In this document: in pieces, positions 49,911 through 59,965 of the stretch
Layout: every line of letters begins with the position of its first letter
How positions within the stretch are numbered: the first letter of the stretch is position 1
Assembly: GCF_014596725.1 (NCBI RefSeq)
Contig: NZ_JACVEG010000001.1
Span: 62,001-126,000, forward strand
DNA from: Vibrio sp. Y2-5
GTDB lineage: Bacteria > Pseudomonadota > Gammaproteobacteria > Enterobacterales > Vibrionaceae
Reading direction: 5' to 3'
Length of the DNA: 64,000 bases
Made by a program: the position numbers and the translations under genes
The notes under the pieces: model-generated
Database searches by the model: none
What the model was told of the DNA's origin: nothing
What the model saw: only the letters and a program-made list of their open reading frames with translations

Positions 49911-51971
49911 TTAGAGTGATTTACGGTGACGGCGATGCTTAGCGAACAGTTCTTCCACTTCATGTTTAGGCTGTGGGCGATGGAAATGGAAACCTTGAAT
50001 TGAGTGGCAATTCAGGTTGGAGAGTAAGGTCGCTTGTTGTTGTGTTTCAACCCCTTCAGCGACTACCGATAAGTTGAGTGAACGACCAAGATTGATGATG
50101 TTTTCGATGACCGTGATCTGTTTTGGCAAGGTATCGATGTCGGTAATAAACGCTCGGTCAATTTTCAATTCATCAATCGGGAAGCGTGCAAGATACGCCA
50201 GCGATGAATAGCCGGTACCGAAATCGTCGATAGAGAGGTTGAAGCCCAACTTCTTGATTGCGTTAAGCATTTGTAACGTGTGTTCGCTATCGCTCATCAC
50301 GGCACTTTCCGTCAGCTCGAAAGTAATACAGCTAGGGTCAAGTGATGTGGTACGCAATAGCTTCTCAAGATAGTCGATTAATTGCGGGTTACCAAACTGC
50401 TCCGGAGAGATGTTAATAGCCACTCGTCCTGGAAGAATGCCTTGTTGTTTCCAACGCTTCACTGTCGCAAATACATCACGCATGACCACACGGCCAAGAT
50501 GTTCAATAAGACCGGCTTTTTCAGCGACCGGAATGAATGCAGCAGGGCTGATGTAGCCTTCAACTGGGTGTTTCCAGCGAACCAGAGCTTCTGCGCCGTT
50601 GACGCTGAAATCACGAGCATTCACTTTTGGCTGATACCACACCTCTAAGCCATTCTGCTGAAGGGCTTTTTGCAGTTCAATTTCAAGCCATAAGCGCATA
50701 CGCGCTTCTTTGTTCATCTGATCATGGAACTTGATAAGGCGGTTACGACCACGATCTTTCGCTTCATACATTGCTGTATCGGCATTCTGTAGCAAAATAC
50801 GTGCGTCGTTACCGTCACCGGGATATTGCACACTACCAATCGAACAGGCAAGGCGCTTGCTGAAGTGGTGCAAATCAAAAGGTTGGTTGATCAGAGAAAT
50901 AATGCGTTCGGCTAACATTTCAGCAGAACGGTTGTGTTCTGGCTCTGGCAAAATCAGACCAAATTCATCACCACCTAAATGGCCTAAAATCGCCTGCTGT
51001 GGCAGTAAACGTTTCAAACGTGACGAAACTTCCTGAATGACTTTGTCACCGATATGGTGGCCGAGCGAGTCGTTGATATTCTTAAAGTTATCGATATCCA
51101 AATACAACATCACCAGTGGTGTGTCGTTTTGAATTAAATGCTCTAAGCGTTTGGTAAAACCTAATCGGTTGTACAAGCCCGTTAATGAATCGACATGGAT
51201 ATCGGTTTGACTGGTGGCGGAAAGCTGTTTCGTCGCTTGAGAAGCATCCTGAATCAAAATCAGCTGGGAGTTGCTGCCCAGAATTTGAGTGGTACCCGCA
51301 TGCAGTTGTACGCGGCGCTCGAAACCACAGCGTGGGCCTGTTAGACATATCAGTGGGTTGTCTGTTAAAAGCTCACCCAATTTCGCGTTAAACACGCCTT
51401 TGGTTTTTTCATCGATAAATAAGCGTGACAGTTCTTCATCCAGCAGATCTGAGGTATCTTCAAATCCCAATAAGCGCGCCGCTGAAGGGTTGGCTGAGAT
51501 AATGAAATCATCTTCGACTAACAGTAAGCCATCCGGCAATAAAGTGGTCAGGGTCGAAAATTTGTTTTCAGAATCTTCCAGAGAGCGGATAAGAATTTGT
51601 TTTTCAGAGGTATCAATGGCATGGAAAACAATGTATTCCACATCTTTTTTGTCACTGAAAATTGGAGAGAGTGAGAAGTGAAGACTCATTTCCATGTCGA
51701 TGTCATGGAGTGTCATTTCCGCTTCTAGCGTTTCACCATTGAATGCTCTTTGGTAATAACCTTTGAGGTGGTTGTAAAATTGTTCGCCAAGAATTTGCGA
51801 ATCATTCATCCCAACCAGTTCCGTGGCGGTTAAACCAGAAACATCACAATACCTTTCGTTGACCATGACATAATTATGTTGGTCATCTAAAACTGCAAAA
51901 AAGAACGGACTGTTAGACGTTATTTTTGCAAACCAGTGCTGTAAATGTTGCGAAGGCATATGCGACGGCAT
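49911..51971 (-). CDS. PAS-PAS-GGDEF-EAL cyclic-di-GMP protein
   Basis: 686 residues, no signal or membrane helix, so cytosolic. Two PAS-like domains at about 20-120 and 130-245. GGDEF at 333-337 is intact, without an RxxD inhibitory site 5 residues before it. The EAL domain begins with EALVRW at 461 and keeps NISPEQF, ELTES, DDFGTGYSS, KIDRAF, AEGVET and IQGF, so phosphodiesterase activity is expected. Lies between ubiU (same strand, 107 bp downstream) and the divergent ubiT. Could be co-transcribed with ubiUV. The signal sensed is unknown. Confidence 0.92.
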   Translation of the reverse strand: MPSHMPSQHLQHWFAKITSNSPFFFAVLDDQHNYVMVNERYCDVSGLTATELVGMNDSQILGEQFYNHLKGYYQRAFNGETLEAEMTLHDIDMEMSLHFSLSPIFSDKKDVEYIVFHAIDTSEKQILIRSLEDSENKFSTLTTLLPDGLLLVEDDFIISANPSAARLLGFEDTSDLLDEELSRLFIDEKTKGVFNAKLGELLTDNPLICLTGPRCGFERRVQLHAGTTQILGSNSQLILIQDASQATKQLSATSQTDIHVDSLTGLYNRLGFTKRLEHLIQNDTPLVMLYLDIDNFKNINDSLGHHIGDKVIQEVSSRLKRLLPQQAILGHLGGDEFGLILPEPEHNRSAEMLAERIISLINQPFDLHHFSKRLACSIGSVQYPGDGNDARILLQNADTAMYEAKDRGRNRLIKFHDQMNKEARMRLWLEIELQKALQQNGLEVWYQPKVNARDFSVNGAEALVRWKHPVEGYISPAAFIPVAEKAGLIEHLGRVVMRDVFATVKRWKQQGILPGRVAINISPEQFGNPQLIDYLEKLLRTTSLDPSCITFELTESAVMSDSEHTLQMLNAIKKLGFNLSIDDFGTGYSSLAYLARFPIDELKIDRAFITDIDTLPKQITVIENIINLGRSLNLSVVAEGVETQQQATLLSNLNCHSIQGFHFHRPQPKHEVEELFAKHRRHRKSL

Positions 51972-52092
51972 TAAGAAACTACCAACTGTGTTTAAGCGCT
52001 TATTTGTTCAATAAGAATTGTTTAAGAGCGATACGTACTAACTATAACGTTGATTTCACGGTTAGAAAAGCTTCTCTGTGTTGCACAATTTC

Positions 52093-52106
52093 TTGATGCA
52101 TAACAG
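52093..52106 (+). promoter_or_regulatory. Possible FNR-like site before ubiT
   Basis: TTGATGCATAACAG fits 8 of 10 FNR positions and lies about 70 bp upstream of the ubiT start. Weak, but ubiT and ubiUV are anaerobic genes. Confidence 0.3.
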
Positions 52107-52169
52107 GGTTCGCCACTATCACATCCCGTATGATGAGTTTTCCTAAGACAAAGGTAACGGATAAAGGGC

Positions 52170-52697
52170 GTGATTAACAACATTCGTATTCAACTAGTTC
52201 AAAATGCAGCATCAATTTTGAGATCTCCAGTCCACTTATTGCCTAAGTTTGTGCAAAAAAAAGCCTTACTTGATGGCATGAAAATGGCTTTCCATGAAGC
52301 ACTTGAAGATGGGGATTTTGAATTCCTAGAAGGCAAGTGGTTAAAAGTTGAAATTCGCGATATGAACCTGTGTTGGTATGTCAGTTATGAAGACGACAAA
52401 CTTGTAGTTGCAGATAACATCAAAGATGAAGATGTGAGTTTCAGCGGCAACTTGAATGATCTGGTTTTGATTGCTGGTCGTAAAGAAGATCCAGACACGT
52501 TATTTTTCCAACGAAGACTGTCAATTGAAGGCGATACGGAACTTGGTCTAGAAGTCAAAAACTTGATGGACAGTGTGGATTTGGAACAATTACCGAAAGC
52601 TTTGCAAATTTTACTTCACCAACTCGCCGATTTTGTGCATAAAGGCATGCAAGCACCTAACGCACATAAAGAGGTAGTGAATGCTTATTCGAACTGA
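52170..52697 (+). CDS. ubiT: O2-independent ubiquinone synthesis lipid-binding protein UbiT
   Basis: SCP2-domain protein, 175 residues, third partner of the UbiTUV pathway; it binds polyprenyl intermediates. Collinear with E. coli UbiT (DGDFEFLEGKWLKVEIRDMNL, RKEDPDTLFFQRRLSIEGDTELGL, VKNLMDSVDLEQLPKAL). GTG start with AAAGGG 2-7 bases upstream. Its end overlaps yhbS by 17 nt. Here it is separated from ubiUV by a cyclic-di-GMP gene. Confidence 0.92.
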   Translation: MINNIRIQLVQNAASILRSPVHLLPKFVQKKALLDGMKMAFHEALEDGDFEFLEGKWLKVEIRDMNLCWYVSYEDDKLVVADNIKDEDVSFSGNLNDLVLIAGRKEDPDTLFFQRRLSIEGDTELGLEVKNLMDSVDLEQLPKALQILLHQLADFVHKGMQAPNAHKEVVNAYSN

Positions 52698-53187
52698 GGC
52701 TCCAGCCGATATTCTGGTTGTAGACCAATTACTGAAAGCGGTATTTGATACCGAAGCGGAAGCAAATTTGGTAATGGCTCTGCGCGAGAATGGTAACCGT
52801 ACACTGTCACTGGTAGCCTGTGAAGACGATGGTGAAGTGGTGGGCTTCGCAATGTTTAGCCCGGTATCAGTGGCTGGTGAACACCTCAACTGGCAGGGTT
52901 TGGCTCCTTTAGCTGTTAAATCTGAGTATCGTAAACAAGGCATTGGTGCCGAACTGGTGAACGAAGGCTTGGCTTCACTTGGTGAATTAGGCTACCCAGC
53001 CTGTGTTGTCCTTGGTAATCCTAGTTACTATCAACGCTTTGGCTTTAAATCTGCCAATCAATTCGGCTTTACATGCCAGTGGGAAGTACCTAATGATGCA
53101 TTTCAAATTGTCGCATTGTGGGAAAGCGAACTCGACAACCGACAAGGGCTAATCGAATATTGCCCCGAGTTTAATGAGCTCGCTTAA
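52681..53187 (+). CDS. yhbS: GNAT acetyltransferase YhbS
   Basis: 168 residues, GNAT fold. The acetyl-CoA loop is RKQGIGAELV (about 82-91, Q/RxxGxG/A), preceded by LAPLAVKSEYR. VLGNPSYYQRFGFKSA is typical of the YhbS group. Starts inside ubiT (17-nt overlap) with GAGG as ribosome binding site, so it is translationally coupled. Substrate unknown; the ubiT-yhbS pair is conserved in E. coli. Confidence 0.9.
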   Translation: MLIRTEAPADILVVDQLLKAVFDTEAEANLVMALRENGNRTLSLVACEDDGEVVGFAMFSPVSVAGEHLNWQGLAPLAVKSEYRKQGIGAELVNEGLASLGELGYPACVVLGNPSYYQRFGFKSANQFGFTCQWEVPNDAFQIVALWESELDNRQGLIEYCPEFNELA

Positions 53188-53249
53188 ATCGTCTCATTAA
53201 GAGGAAGCGTCTGCTTCTGATTTATTAGAATACTCCTATCTAGCTCATC

Positions 53250-53294
53250 ACCTATTAAACAAGAAACTTCGGCTGATTGTTTAATAGGTTTTGT
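53250..53294 (+). terminator. Terminator after ubiT-yhbS
   Basis: Perfect 12-bp stem ACCTATTAAACA / TGTTTAATAGGT with a 16-nt loop, followed by TTTTGTGTTC. Confidence 0.8.
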
Positions 53295-53391
53295 GTTCTC
53301 TATGATCTGTGGTGATTCCATAGGAAGTTTGTTAGCATTCGGCTTTAATCATCTGCATTACTTCGCCAACTGGCCCTAACTGATTATTACT

Positions 53392-53796
53392 ATGCCTAAT
53401 CAAGAGCAACAATACTTACAAGCGATGGGAATTCAAAGCTGGGAATTGATTCATCCTGAGCGTTTGCAAGGGTATCAATCATCGAAAGTAGCCTTAGCTA
53501 AAGGCTGTAAATTGTTGTTGGTCAGTGAAACTTATCCGACCCCAAGCGAAGTTACGTTATTTGAAAGAGTGTTGAAGAGCTTCAATGTTGAATTGCAGCA
53601 AGCTCAGCATGTTCATTTGCATAATTTGGCGAGTGTAGACCTCTCAAATCTTGAGTGGATTTGGTTTGCTGGTTGTGATGATGCAACTGTTTCAGGCATT
53701 AAAAAACTCCAAACCCCGCTTTTATCTGACGTTGATGGTAATACCCAACATCGACGCGATTTATGGCAACAAATATGTTCTTACGAGGCGAATTAA
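53392..53796 (+). CDS. holD: DNA polymerase III psi subunit
   Basis: 134 residues. Psi binds chi and links the clamp loader to SSB. YLQAMGIQSWELIHPERLQGY at the N-terminus and LWQQICSYE at the C-terminus are the conserved psi segments; the middle is divergent, as is usual. Four bases before rimI, the same arrangement as E. coli holD-rimI. Confidence 0.9.
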   Translation: MPNQEQQYLQAMGIQSWELIHPERLQGYQSSKVALAKGCKLLLVSETYPTPSEVTLFERVLKSFNVELQQAQHVHLHNLASVDLSNLEWIWFAGCDDATVSGIKKLQTPLLSDVDGNTQHRRDLWQQICSYEAN

Positions 53797-53800
53797 TCTT

Positions 53801-54250
53801 ATGTCGATTCAGTTTTTACCTTTAGAAGAACAACATCTGAATGAAGTGTGGCAAATAGAGCAGCAGGCGCATACTCATCCTTGGAAAGAGTCGATTATTC
53901 GTCAGTTAGATAGCCGAGGTGCTTGTCACTTTTGTATGTTGCTAGACGATAAAGTGATTGGTTATTTCTACGCGCAAAACATTGTTGGTGAAGTCTCCTT
54001 GCTTAATATCGCGATTGATCCTGCGATGCAGGGGAAGGGCTATGGCAAGCAACTGGCGGAGTTTTTCTTAACTCATTGTGAAGTACTTAAATCGGAGAGT
54101 GCTTGGCTTGAGGTTCGAGAAAGTAATACTCGTGCATTTGAGTTATATCAGAATCTGGGATTCAATGAGATAGACCGCCGTGTGAACTATTATCCGACAG
54201 AAAAAGGCAAAGAAGACGCCATTATCATGAGCTACTACTTCTTCTTGTAA
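53801..54250 (+). CDS. rimI: Ribosomal protein bS18 N-alpha-acetyltransferase RimI
   Basis: 149 residues, GNAT fold. LLNIAIDPAMQGKGYGKQLAEFF holds the acetyl-CoA motif (QGKGYG); EVRESNTRAFELYQNLGFNEIDRRVNYYP is the RimI signature. Acetylates the N-terminus of ribosomal protein S18. ATG 53801 is chosen because it matches the family; the ORF upstream overlaps holD in another frame. Confidence 0.94.
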   Translation: MSIQFLPLEEQHLNEVWQIEQQAHTHPWKESIIRQLDSRGACHFCMLLDDKVIGYFYAQNIVGEVSLLNIAIDPAMQGKGYGKQLAEFFLTHCEVLKSESAWLEVRESNTRAFELYQNLGFNEIDRRVNYYPTEKGKEDAIIMSYYFFL

Positions 54251-54273
54251 CGATTAGTCGCTGCGGCTGGTGG

Positions 54274-56331
54274 CTATTTGTTACCAAGGCGAATGACGTG
54301 GCTGTGGTTGGCTATATCTTTATAGTGGTTGTTTTGAAAACGTTGCTCAATGTCATTCACTGGCAGTGGTTTATCAAATAGATACCCTTGAAATTGTTCA
54401 CATCCGAGCTCTTTCAGTGCATTGAGCTCATTAATATCTTCAACGCCTTCTGCGATTACTTCCAAATTGAGCCTTCGAGCCATCATCAGAATTGTATCGA
54501 CAATCGCTTGATCACTTTCATCTAAATGAAGTTGAGTCACAAAAGAACGATCAATTTTTAACATGTCGACCGAGAGATGTTTTAAGTAGCGTAGCGACGA
54601 ATAACCTGTACCAAAATCATCAATAGAGATATTGATGTGATTCTCTTTGAGCTTTGCCATTTTCTCCATAGAGCTTTCGACATTCTCTAGCAGCAGACCT
54701 TCTGTTATCTCAAGTTCTATATGTTCACCTGATATTTCCACTTGTTGTAAAGTGTCATTGATAAACTCAACAAAGCTCTCCTGAGCAAACTGTAATGGGC
54801 TGATATTGATGGCTAACCGGCGGAAATGCGGCGGAAGCACTCCAGCTTTTTTCCACTGCGCATACTGGTAACACGCTTGTTCAATAATCCAGTTGCCAAT
54901 TTGTAATATCTGACCAGTCTCTTCTGCGATAGGCATAAATAAGCCCGGAGGTAGCAATCCTTTTTGAGGATGATTCCAGCGAATTAATGCTTCCACACCG
55001 ATTATATTATGGTGAATGTCCACTTGAGTTTGGTAATAGAGTTCAAGTTGATTGTTTGAAAGCGCCTCGTGTAACCCTTTTTCAATGGTTAAGAACGATT
55101 CGATTTGCGCCTGCATTTCAGGTTTATAAAACACATAATTATTTCGCCCACCCACTTTCGCTCGATATAACGCGGTATCAGCCTGACGCAGAAGATCAAT
55201 GTTTGTGGTGATGTTTTCTGGGAAGGTGGTAATGCCAAGACTCACGGTACAGTAGAGCTGGTGGTCATCGATGGAGTAGGGATTTGAAATCAACGCAAGC
55301 AGTTGCTTGGCCGCGCTCTCTATGTCTCTATGCGCGACATCTGGATTGAGAATAGCAAACTCATCACCACCGATTCTTGCCGGAAGGTAACCCTGTTTAG
55401 CCCAAGCTTCCATCCGTAGAGCGACTGCTTTGAGCAGTTTGTCACCTATAGTGTGGCCTAAAGAATCATTGATGGTTTTAAAACGGTCAATGTCAATATA
55501 AAAAAGAACGCCAGTGGTTTTGAGAAGTTTTGCTTTATCAATGGCTTCTGACAGGTTTTGTAGTAGTAAGCTTCGGTTTGCTAATCCAGTTAAGGTATCG
55601 TAATAGGCCAGTTGATTAAGTTTGGCTTCAGCGTCTTCTCTTTCCTTCCACAGTGTATGAAAAGTAAAAGCCAGTTCGCTAATTTCATCTTTATGTTCTC
55701 GAACTGGAGGCTGTGAGATGTGCTGCTTATCTTTTAGTGAACGGACCCATTTATTTAAATTTATGATGGGCAAGGAGAGCTTGCGATAAAAGAACAGTAG
55801 CAAAATGCTGGTCAGCAGAACATTTCGCAATAGGTCAAACAGCAGTACTTGTGTGGTTTTGTTTATAAATTCTGTAGCAAGTGAAGTGCCGTCCACTGAG
55901 AAGCTTAAGTTACCAACCAATACGTTCGACTCAGGTTTATGAAGATCTGTTGTGAAGGTTGGAATCTCTGGTGTGAAGTAATGGGAAAGCAGTTTGACAA
56001 ACTCATTCATATCCGGAATAGGACGTTGCATGATGATTAAGGTATCTCCGAAATCATCAATAATTTCCACACGATAAATCGCGGGATCAGCCATTAAACT
56101 ATTGGCGACTTGCCCGGCAAGAAGGTTGTTTAAATGATAGGCGGCTAGGCTGGCATTGGCATAGCTTTGCATGAGCTTGAAATGGTAGTTTGCTTCTACT
56201 TTTTTCTGCTCTTGATGAAGATCGATGAGAATGTGATAAAAACTAAAACATATCCCTAGTATCACTGATACTAGAAAAACGGTTTTGGCTTGTTTAAATG
56301 CCAATGAATTTAGCTGTTTTGTTTTAGCCAT
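54274..56331 (-). CDS. Membrane GGDEF-EAL cyclic-di-GMP protein
   Basis: 685 residues. Membrane helices at about 16-33 and 165-182 flank a periplasmic sensor domain of about 130 residues, followed by a HAMP-like segment (about 183-235) and a GGDEF domain. GGDEF at 321-325 is intact, with no RxxD site. EAL begins EALIRW at 447 and keeps NISPLQF, ELEITEG, DDFGTGYSS, KIDRSF, AEGVED and FQGYLF. Both activities are possible. ATG 56331 (AAAGGA 14 bases upstream, not ideal) is chosen; ATG 56373 would add 14 residues. Convergent to rimI. Confidence 0.88.
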   Translation of the reverse strand: MAKTKQLNSLAFKQAKTVFLVSVILGICFSFYHILIDLHQEQKKVEANYHFKLMQSYANASLAAYHLNNLLAGQVANSLMADPAIYRVEIIDDFGDTLIIMQRPIPDMNEFVKLLSHYFTPEIPTFTTDLHKPESNVLVGNLSFSVDGTSLATEFINKTTQVLLFDLLRNVLLTSILLLFFYRKLSLPIINLNKWVRSLKDKQHISQPPVREHKDEISELAFTFHTLWKEREDAEAKLNQLAYYDTLTGLANRSLLLQNLSEAIDKAKLLKTTGVLFYIDIDRFKTINDSLGHTIGDKLLKAVALRMEAWAKQGYLPARIGGDEFAILNPDVAHRDIESAAKQLLALISNPYSIDDHQLYCTVSLGITTFPENITTNIDLLRQADTALYRAKVGGRNNYVFYKPEMQAQIESFLTIEKGLHEALSNNQLELYYQTQVDIHHNIIGVEALIRWNHPQKGLLPPGLFMPIAEETGQILQIGNWIIEQACYQYAQWKKAGVLPPHFRRLAINISPLQFAQESFVEFINDTLQQVEISGEHIELEITEGLLLENVESSMEKMAKLKENHINISIDDFGTGYSSLRYLKHLSVDMLKIDRSFVTQLHLDESDQAIVDTILMMARRLNLEVIAEGVEDINELNALKELGCEQFQGYLFDKPLPVNDIEQRFQNNHYKDIANHSHVIRLGNK

Positions 56332-56808
56332 CGCGCCCAAAAGTCCTTTTATTCTTCTATAGTTATAGCCCATATTGGCTGATAAATTAATGACCAATAA
56401 TGAGTGTTGCTTTAACTATTGAATGATGACTTACCTGAAAGTGTTCATGACTCGTCATTGCTGTGCTATCCCTGCGTTGGCAAATAAGGCTAGAAATCAC
56501 AGTAGTTTAAATAATTAATCTTCTCAATAGAAATGGTGTGATCAACTAACAAAAATGTTTTTAGTGATTTCCATTATTCAGTTTAGCTTTTAATTTTTGT
56601 TTTAATTATTTGAAATAAAAGTTTTTTTTACATTCCATTCAACTTTATATCTACCGCTGATGTCACTTTATATAAGCTTTGATTGTTTATAGAGGAAGAA
56701 TCAGCGAAAATACCCGCCAATCACGATTAACCAACGGATTTGTGCGAGTAACACCTTGCAGGTGGCTTTTTGTACCCAATTCCGTGCTCAAACGAAAAGA
56801 ATGATCAA
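56332..56808. other. Divergent spacer before prfC
   Basis: 477 bp, strongly A/T-rich between 56480 and 56660. A small CACC-TTGCA-GGTG hairpin with GCTTTTTGT after it lies at 56752-56774, 35 bp before prfC and terminator-like but weak. No ORF or known operator seen. Confidence 0.4.
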
Positions 56809-58398
56809 ATGGCAGACCCGATTTTTCTAAGCGAAGTCAATAAACGTAGGACTTTCGCGATTATCTCTCACCCGGATGCTGGTAAAACAACCATCACTGA
56901 AAAGGTGTTGTTATTCGGACGTGCAATCCAAACCGCAGGTTCTGTAAAAGGACGTGGCTCATCTCAGCACGCGAAATCTGACTGGATGGAGATGGAGAAA
57001 GAGCGTGGTATCTCGGTAACAACCTCTGTGATGCAGTTCCCTTACCGTGACGCGCTAGTGAACCTTCTCGATACTCCGGGGCATGAAGATTTCTCGGAAG
57101 ATACTTACCGTACGCTGACGGCTGTTGACTCATGTTTGATGGTAATCGATGCGGCAAAAGGTGTTGAAGATCGTACACGTAAGCTGATGGAAGTTACTCG
57201 TCTGAGAGACACACCAATCGTTACCTTCATGAACAAATTGGACCGCGATATCCGTGATCCAATGGAGCTGTTGGATGAAGTCGAGAACGAATTGAGCATC
57301 GCTTGTGCGCCAGTGACTTGGCCGATCGGTTGTGGTAAAGAATTCAAAGGTGTTTACCATATTCACCGTGACGAAACGATCTTGTACTCCACTGGTCAGG
57401 GCTACACCATTCAAGAAGAGCGCATCATTAAAGGTATCGACAACTCTGAGTTGGATGCTGAAATTGGTGAAGATCTTGCGATGCAGCTGCGTGAAGAACT
57501 TGAACTTGTGCTTGGTGCTTCTCACGAGTTTGATTCTGAGCTGTTCCTTAAAGGTGAATTAACACCAGTATTCTTCGGTACAGCTCTAGGTAACTTTGGT
57601 GTTGACCATATGCTTGATGGTCTGACGCAGTGGGCTCCTGACCCACAACCTCGCCAATCAAACGAGCGTATCGTGGAAGCTACAGAGGATTCATTCACTG
57701 GTTTCGTATTTAAGATCCAAGCGAACATGGACCCTAAACACCGTGACCGTATCGCGTTTATGCGTATCGTATCTGGTACCTATAAACAAGGTATGAAGAT
57801 GAACCATGTACGTATCGGTAAGCAGGTAAGTATCTCTGATGCCGTGACGTTCATGGCTGGTGACCGTTCTCGTGCTGAAGAAGCTTACGCTGGCGATATT
57901 ATCGGTCTTCACAACCACGGTACGATCCAAATTGGTGATACTTTCACTCAAGGTGAACAGCTGAAGTTCTCTGGTATTCCAAACTTTGCTCCGGAATTGT
58001 TCCGCCGTATTCGTTTGAGAGATCCACTTAAGCAGAAACAGCTGCTTAAAGGTCTGGTTCAGCTGTCTGAAGAAGGTGCTGTTCAGGTATTCCGTCCATT
58101 ACAGAACAACGATCTTATCGTTGGTGCGGTTGGTGTACTTCAGTTTGATGTGGTTGTTGCTCGTCTGAAATCTGAATATAACGTTGAAGCGATTTACGAA
58201 GGCGTGAACGTCGCAACGGCTCGTTGGGTTGATTGTTCAGATGTTAAGAAGTTTGAAGAATTCAAACGTAAGAACCAAAGTAACCTAGCGCTGGATGGTG
58301 GTGACAACTTAACTTACATCGCGCCTACTATGGTTAACCTGAACTTGGCTCAAGAGCGTTCACCAGAAGTTGAGTTCCGCGCAACACGCGAACATTAA
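56809..58398 (+). CDS. prfC: Peptide chain release factor 3
   Basis: GTPase that recycles RF1 and RF2 from the ribosome. 529 residues, the E. coli length. G1 SHPDAGKTT, Switch [12 protein letters not shown]4 NKLDRD, then the RF3-specific [13 protein letters not shown] and [12 protein letters not shown] segments. ATG 56809 fits the family start [21 protein letters not shown]; the ORF is open 13 codons further upstream. Ribosome binding site weak (GAAAAGAA). Confidence 0.97.
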   Translation: MADPIFLSEVNKRRTFAIISHPDAGKTTITEKVLLFGRAIQTAGSVKGRGSSQHAKSDWMEMEKERGISVTTSVMQFPYRDALVNLLDTPGHEDFSEDTYRTLTAVDSCLMVIDAAKGVEDRTRKLMEVTRLRDTPIVTFMNKLDRDIRDPMELLDEVENELSIACAPVTWPIGCGKEFKGVYHIHRDETILYSTGQGYTIQEERIIKGIDNSELDAEIGEDLAMQLREELELVLGASHEFDSELFLKGELTPVFFGTALGNFGVDHMLDGLTQWAPDPQPRQSNERIVEATEDSFTGFVFKIQANMDPKHRDRIAFMRIVSGTYKQGMKMNHVRIGKQVSISDAVTFMAGDRSRAEEAYAGDIIGLHNHGTIQIGDTFTQGEQLKFSGIPNFAPELFRRIRLRDPLKQKQLLKGLVQLSEEGAVQVFRPLQNNDLIVGAVGVLQFDVVVARLKSEYNVEAIYEGVNVATARWVDCSDVKKFEEFKRKNQSNLALDGGDNLTYIAPTMVNLNLAQERSPEVEFRATREH

Positions 58399-58463
58399 TG
58401 TTCAGCTAGTCGTGTCTAATTGGGTATGATTCCGCAAACCGCTCAAGACATCCTGTTTGCTTA

Positions 58464-58486
58464 GACAAGGGCATCCATGCCCTTGT
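58464..58486 (+). other. Hairpin after prfC
   Basis: ACAAGGGCA / TGCCCTTGT, 9 bp with a 4-5-nt loop, followed by ATGTTTGC. It could be a 3'-end stabiliser. Confidence 0.6.
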
Positions 58487-58531
58487 ATGTTTGCTCCATC
58501 ACACCCAATGAGCATTGATTCTGCCAGACGT

Positions 58532-58560
58532 AAAAAAGCCGATGCATTGCATCGGCTTTC
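58532..58560. terminator. Terminator between prfC and srmB
   Basis: AAAGCCGATGCA / TGCATCGGCTTT stem; TTTTTT follows on the minus strand, so it mainly serves srmB. Confidence 0.9.
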
Positions 58561-58594
58561 TACTATTTAATAGTTAAGAAATCATCGCACAGAA

Positions 58595-59848
58595 TTATTT
58601 GCTTTTCTTAGCCGTAGTTTTCTTTTTAGCAGTGTCTTTCTTCTTAGTTGTGTCTTTTTTCTTTTTCACAGTAGAAGGTTTCTTCTTCTTAAACACTGGT
58701 TTTTTGTGTTTAGGACGCATGCCTTCAATGTAGCGTTCTTTAATCTCTTCTTTGATGTAACGTGCAACGCGTTCAATCATTGGTTGATCGTGTGCTTCAA
58801 CCAGAGAAATTGCGTTACCTTTTTTACCCGCACGAGCAGTACGGCCGATACGGTGAAGGTAGACATCTGCCGTACGTGGCATATCAAAGTTGATTACGTG
58901 GCTCACATCTGGGATGTCGATACCACGAGCAGCCACGTCAGTGGCCAGAAGAATGTTGACTGAACCGTCACGGAAGCGTGCAATCGCATTGTTACGGCGA
59001 TCTTGTGGCATTTCACCTTGGATCCAAACACATGGGATCTGCGCGCGCTCTAATTCCGTACGAAGCTCCGCTAAGCGTTCACGAGTTTTTAAGAATACGA
59101 TCGCGCGTTCTGATTGCTCGGTTAGGATGTTTTTCAGCAGTTCAAGCTTGTGTTCCATGTCGTCTGCACGGTGATACCACTGAGTGATCTTCTTACGTTC
59201 ACGGCGTGGTGGCTCGGCATTCACAATTGCAGGTTCATTTAGCAAGTCTGCGGTAAATCCATCAACACCTTTGCCTTCAAGTGTTGCAGAGAACAGAAGG
59301 GTCTGCTTACGCCAGCGACATTCTGCCGATAGACGGTCAACTACAGGACCGAAGCCCATATCGAGCATGCGGTCAGCTTCATCGAGAATCAGCCACTCAA
59401 TTGCGCGACAGTCAAAACGTTCTGCGTCAATGTATTCCAATAAACGACCTGGTGTTGCAACCACGATATCTTGAGTGGTTGCTAAAACGTTAGCGTGTTC
59501 TTGGTACTGAACACCACCAGTGATACTGAAGATACTCATACGAGTGTATTTCGCCAGAGCTTTCGCTTGCTCAGTGATTTGTAGTGCCAGTTCACGAGTG
59601 GGCGTCAGAATCAGCACGCGAGCAGGCCCCGCTTTCTTACGAGGAAAATCTTGTAGGTATTGCAGCGCTGGAATAACAAACGCCGCTGTTTTGCCTGTCC
59701 CTGTTGGAGCCGATGCAAACACATCTTTTCCGTCGAGGGCTTGAGGAATTGCTTCAGCTTGAACTTGAGTAGGGCGTTCAAAACCCATCTCTTCAATGGC
59801 CTCAACGAGGTTTGGATCCAGTTCTAAGTCAGCAAAAGATTTGATCAC
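58595..59848 (-). CDS. srmB: DEAD-box RNA helicase SrmB
   Basis: Helicase that helps early 50S subunit assembly. 417 residues. Q motif FERPTQVQAEAIP, motif I APTGTGKT, Ia PTRELA, II LDEADRMLDMG, III FSATLEG, then AARGIDIPD and HRIGRTARAGKKG. The C-terminal tail of about 40 residues is almost only Lys, Thr and Ala (low-complexity basic), a likely RNA-binding tail; E. coli SrmB has a different basic tail. Downstream of trmN by 117 bp. Confidence 0.95.
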   Translation of the reverse strand: MIKSFADLELDPNLVEAIEEMGFERPTQVQAEAIPQALDGKDVFASAPTGTGKTAAFVIPALQYLQDFPRKKAGPARVLILTPTRELALQITEQAKALAKYTRMSIFSITGGVQYQEHANVLATTQDIVVATPGRLLEYIDAERFDCRAIEWLILDEADRMLDMGFGPVVDRLSAECRWRKQTLLFSATLEGKGVDGFTADLLNEPAIVNAEPPRRERKKITQWYHRADDMEHKLELLKNILTEQSERAIVFLKTRERLAELRTELERAQIPCVWIQGEMPQDRRNNAIARFRDGSVNILLATDVAARGIDIPDVSHVINFDMPRTADVYLHRIGRTARAGKKGNAISLVEAHDQPMIERVARYIKEEIKERYIEGMRPKHKKPVFKKKKPSTVKKKKDTTKKKDTAKKKTTAKKSK

Positions 59849-59965
59849 TGTTATTACTCCGCAAGCGCTCGGACTGAGCAGTCAAAGCCGATCAGCAACC
59901 GCTGATCAGTAAAAATTAGGGGCGCACATTATAGATGGATCGTCACTCAGATCACATCTTTAATT

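Noticed and set aside
57130..57525. 131-codon minus-strand ORF inside prfC
   Set aside because: Antisense of a highly conserved GTPase domain.
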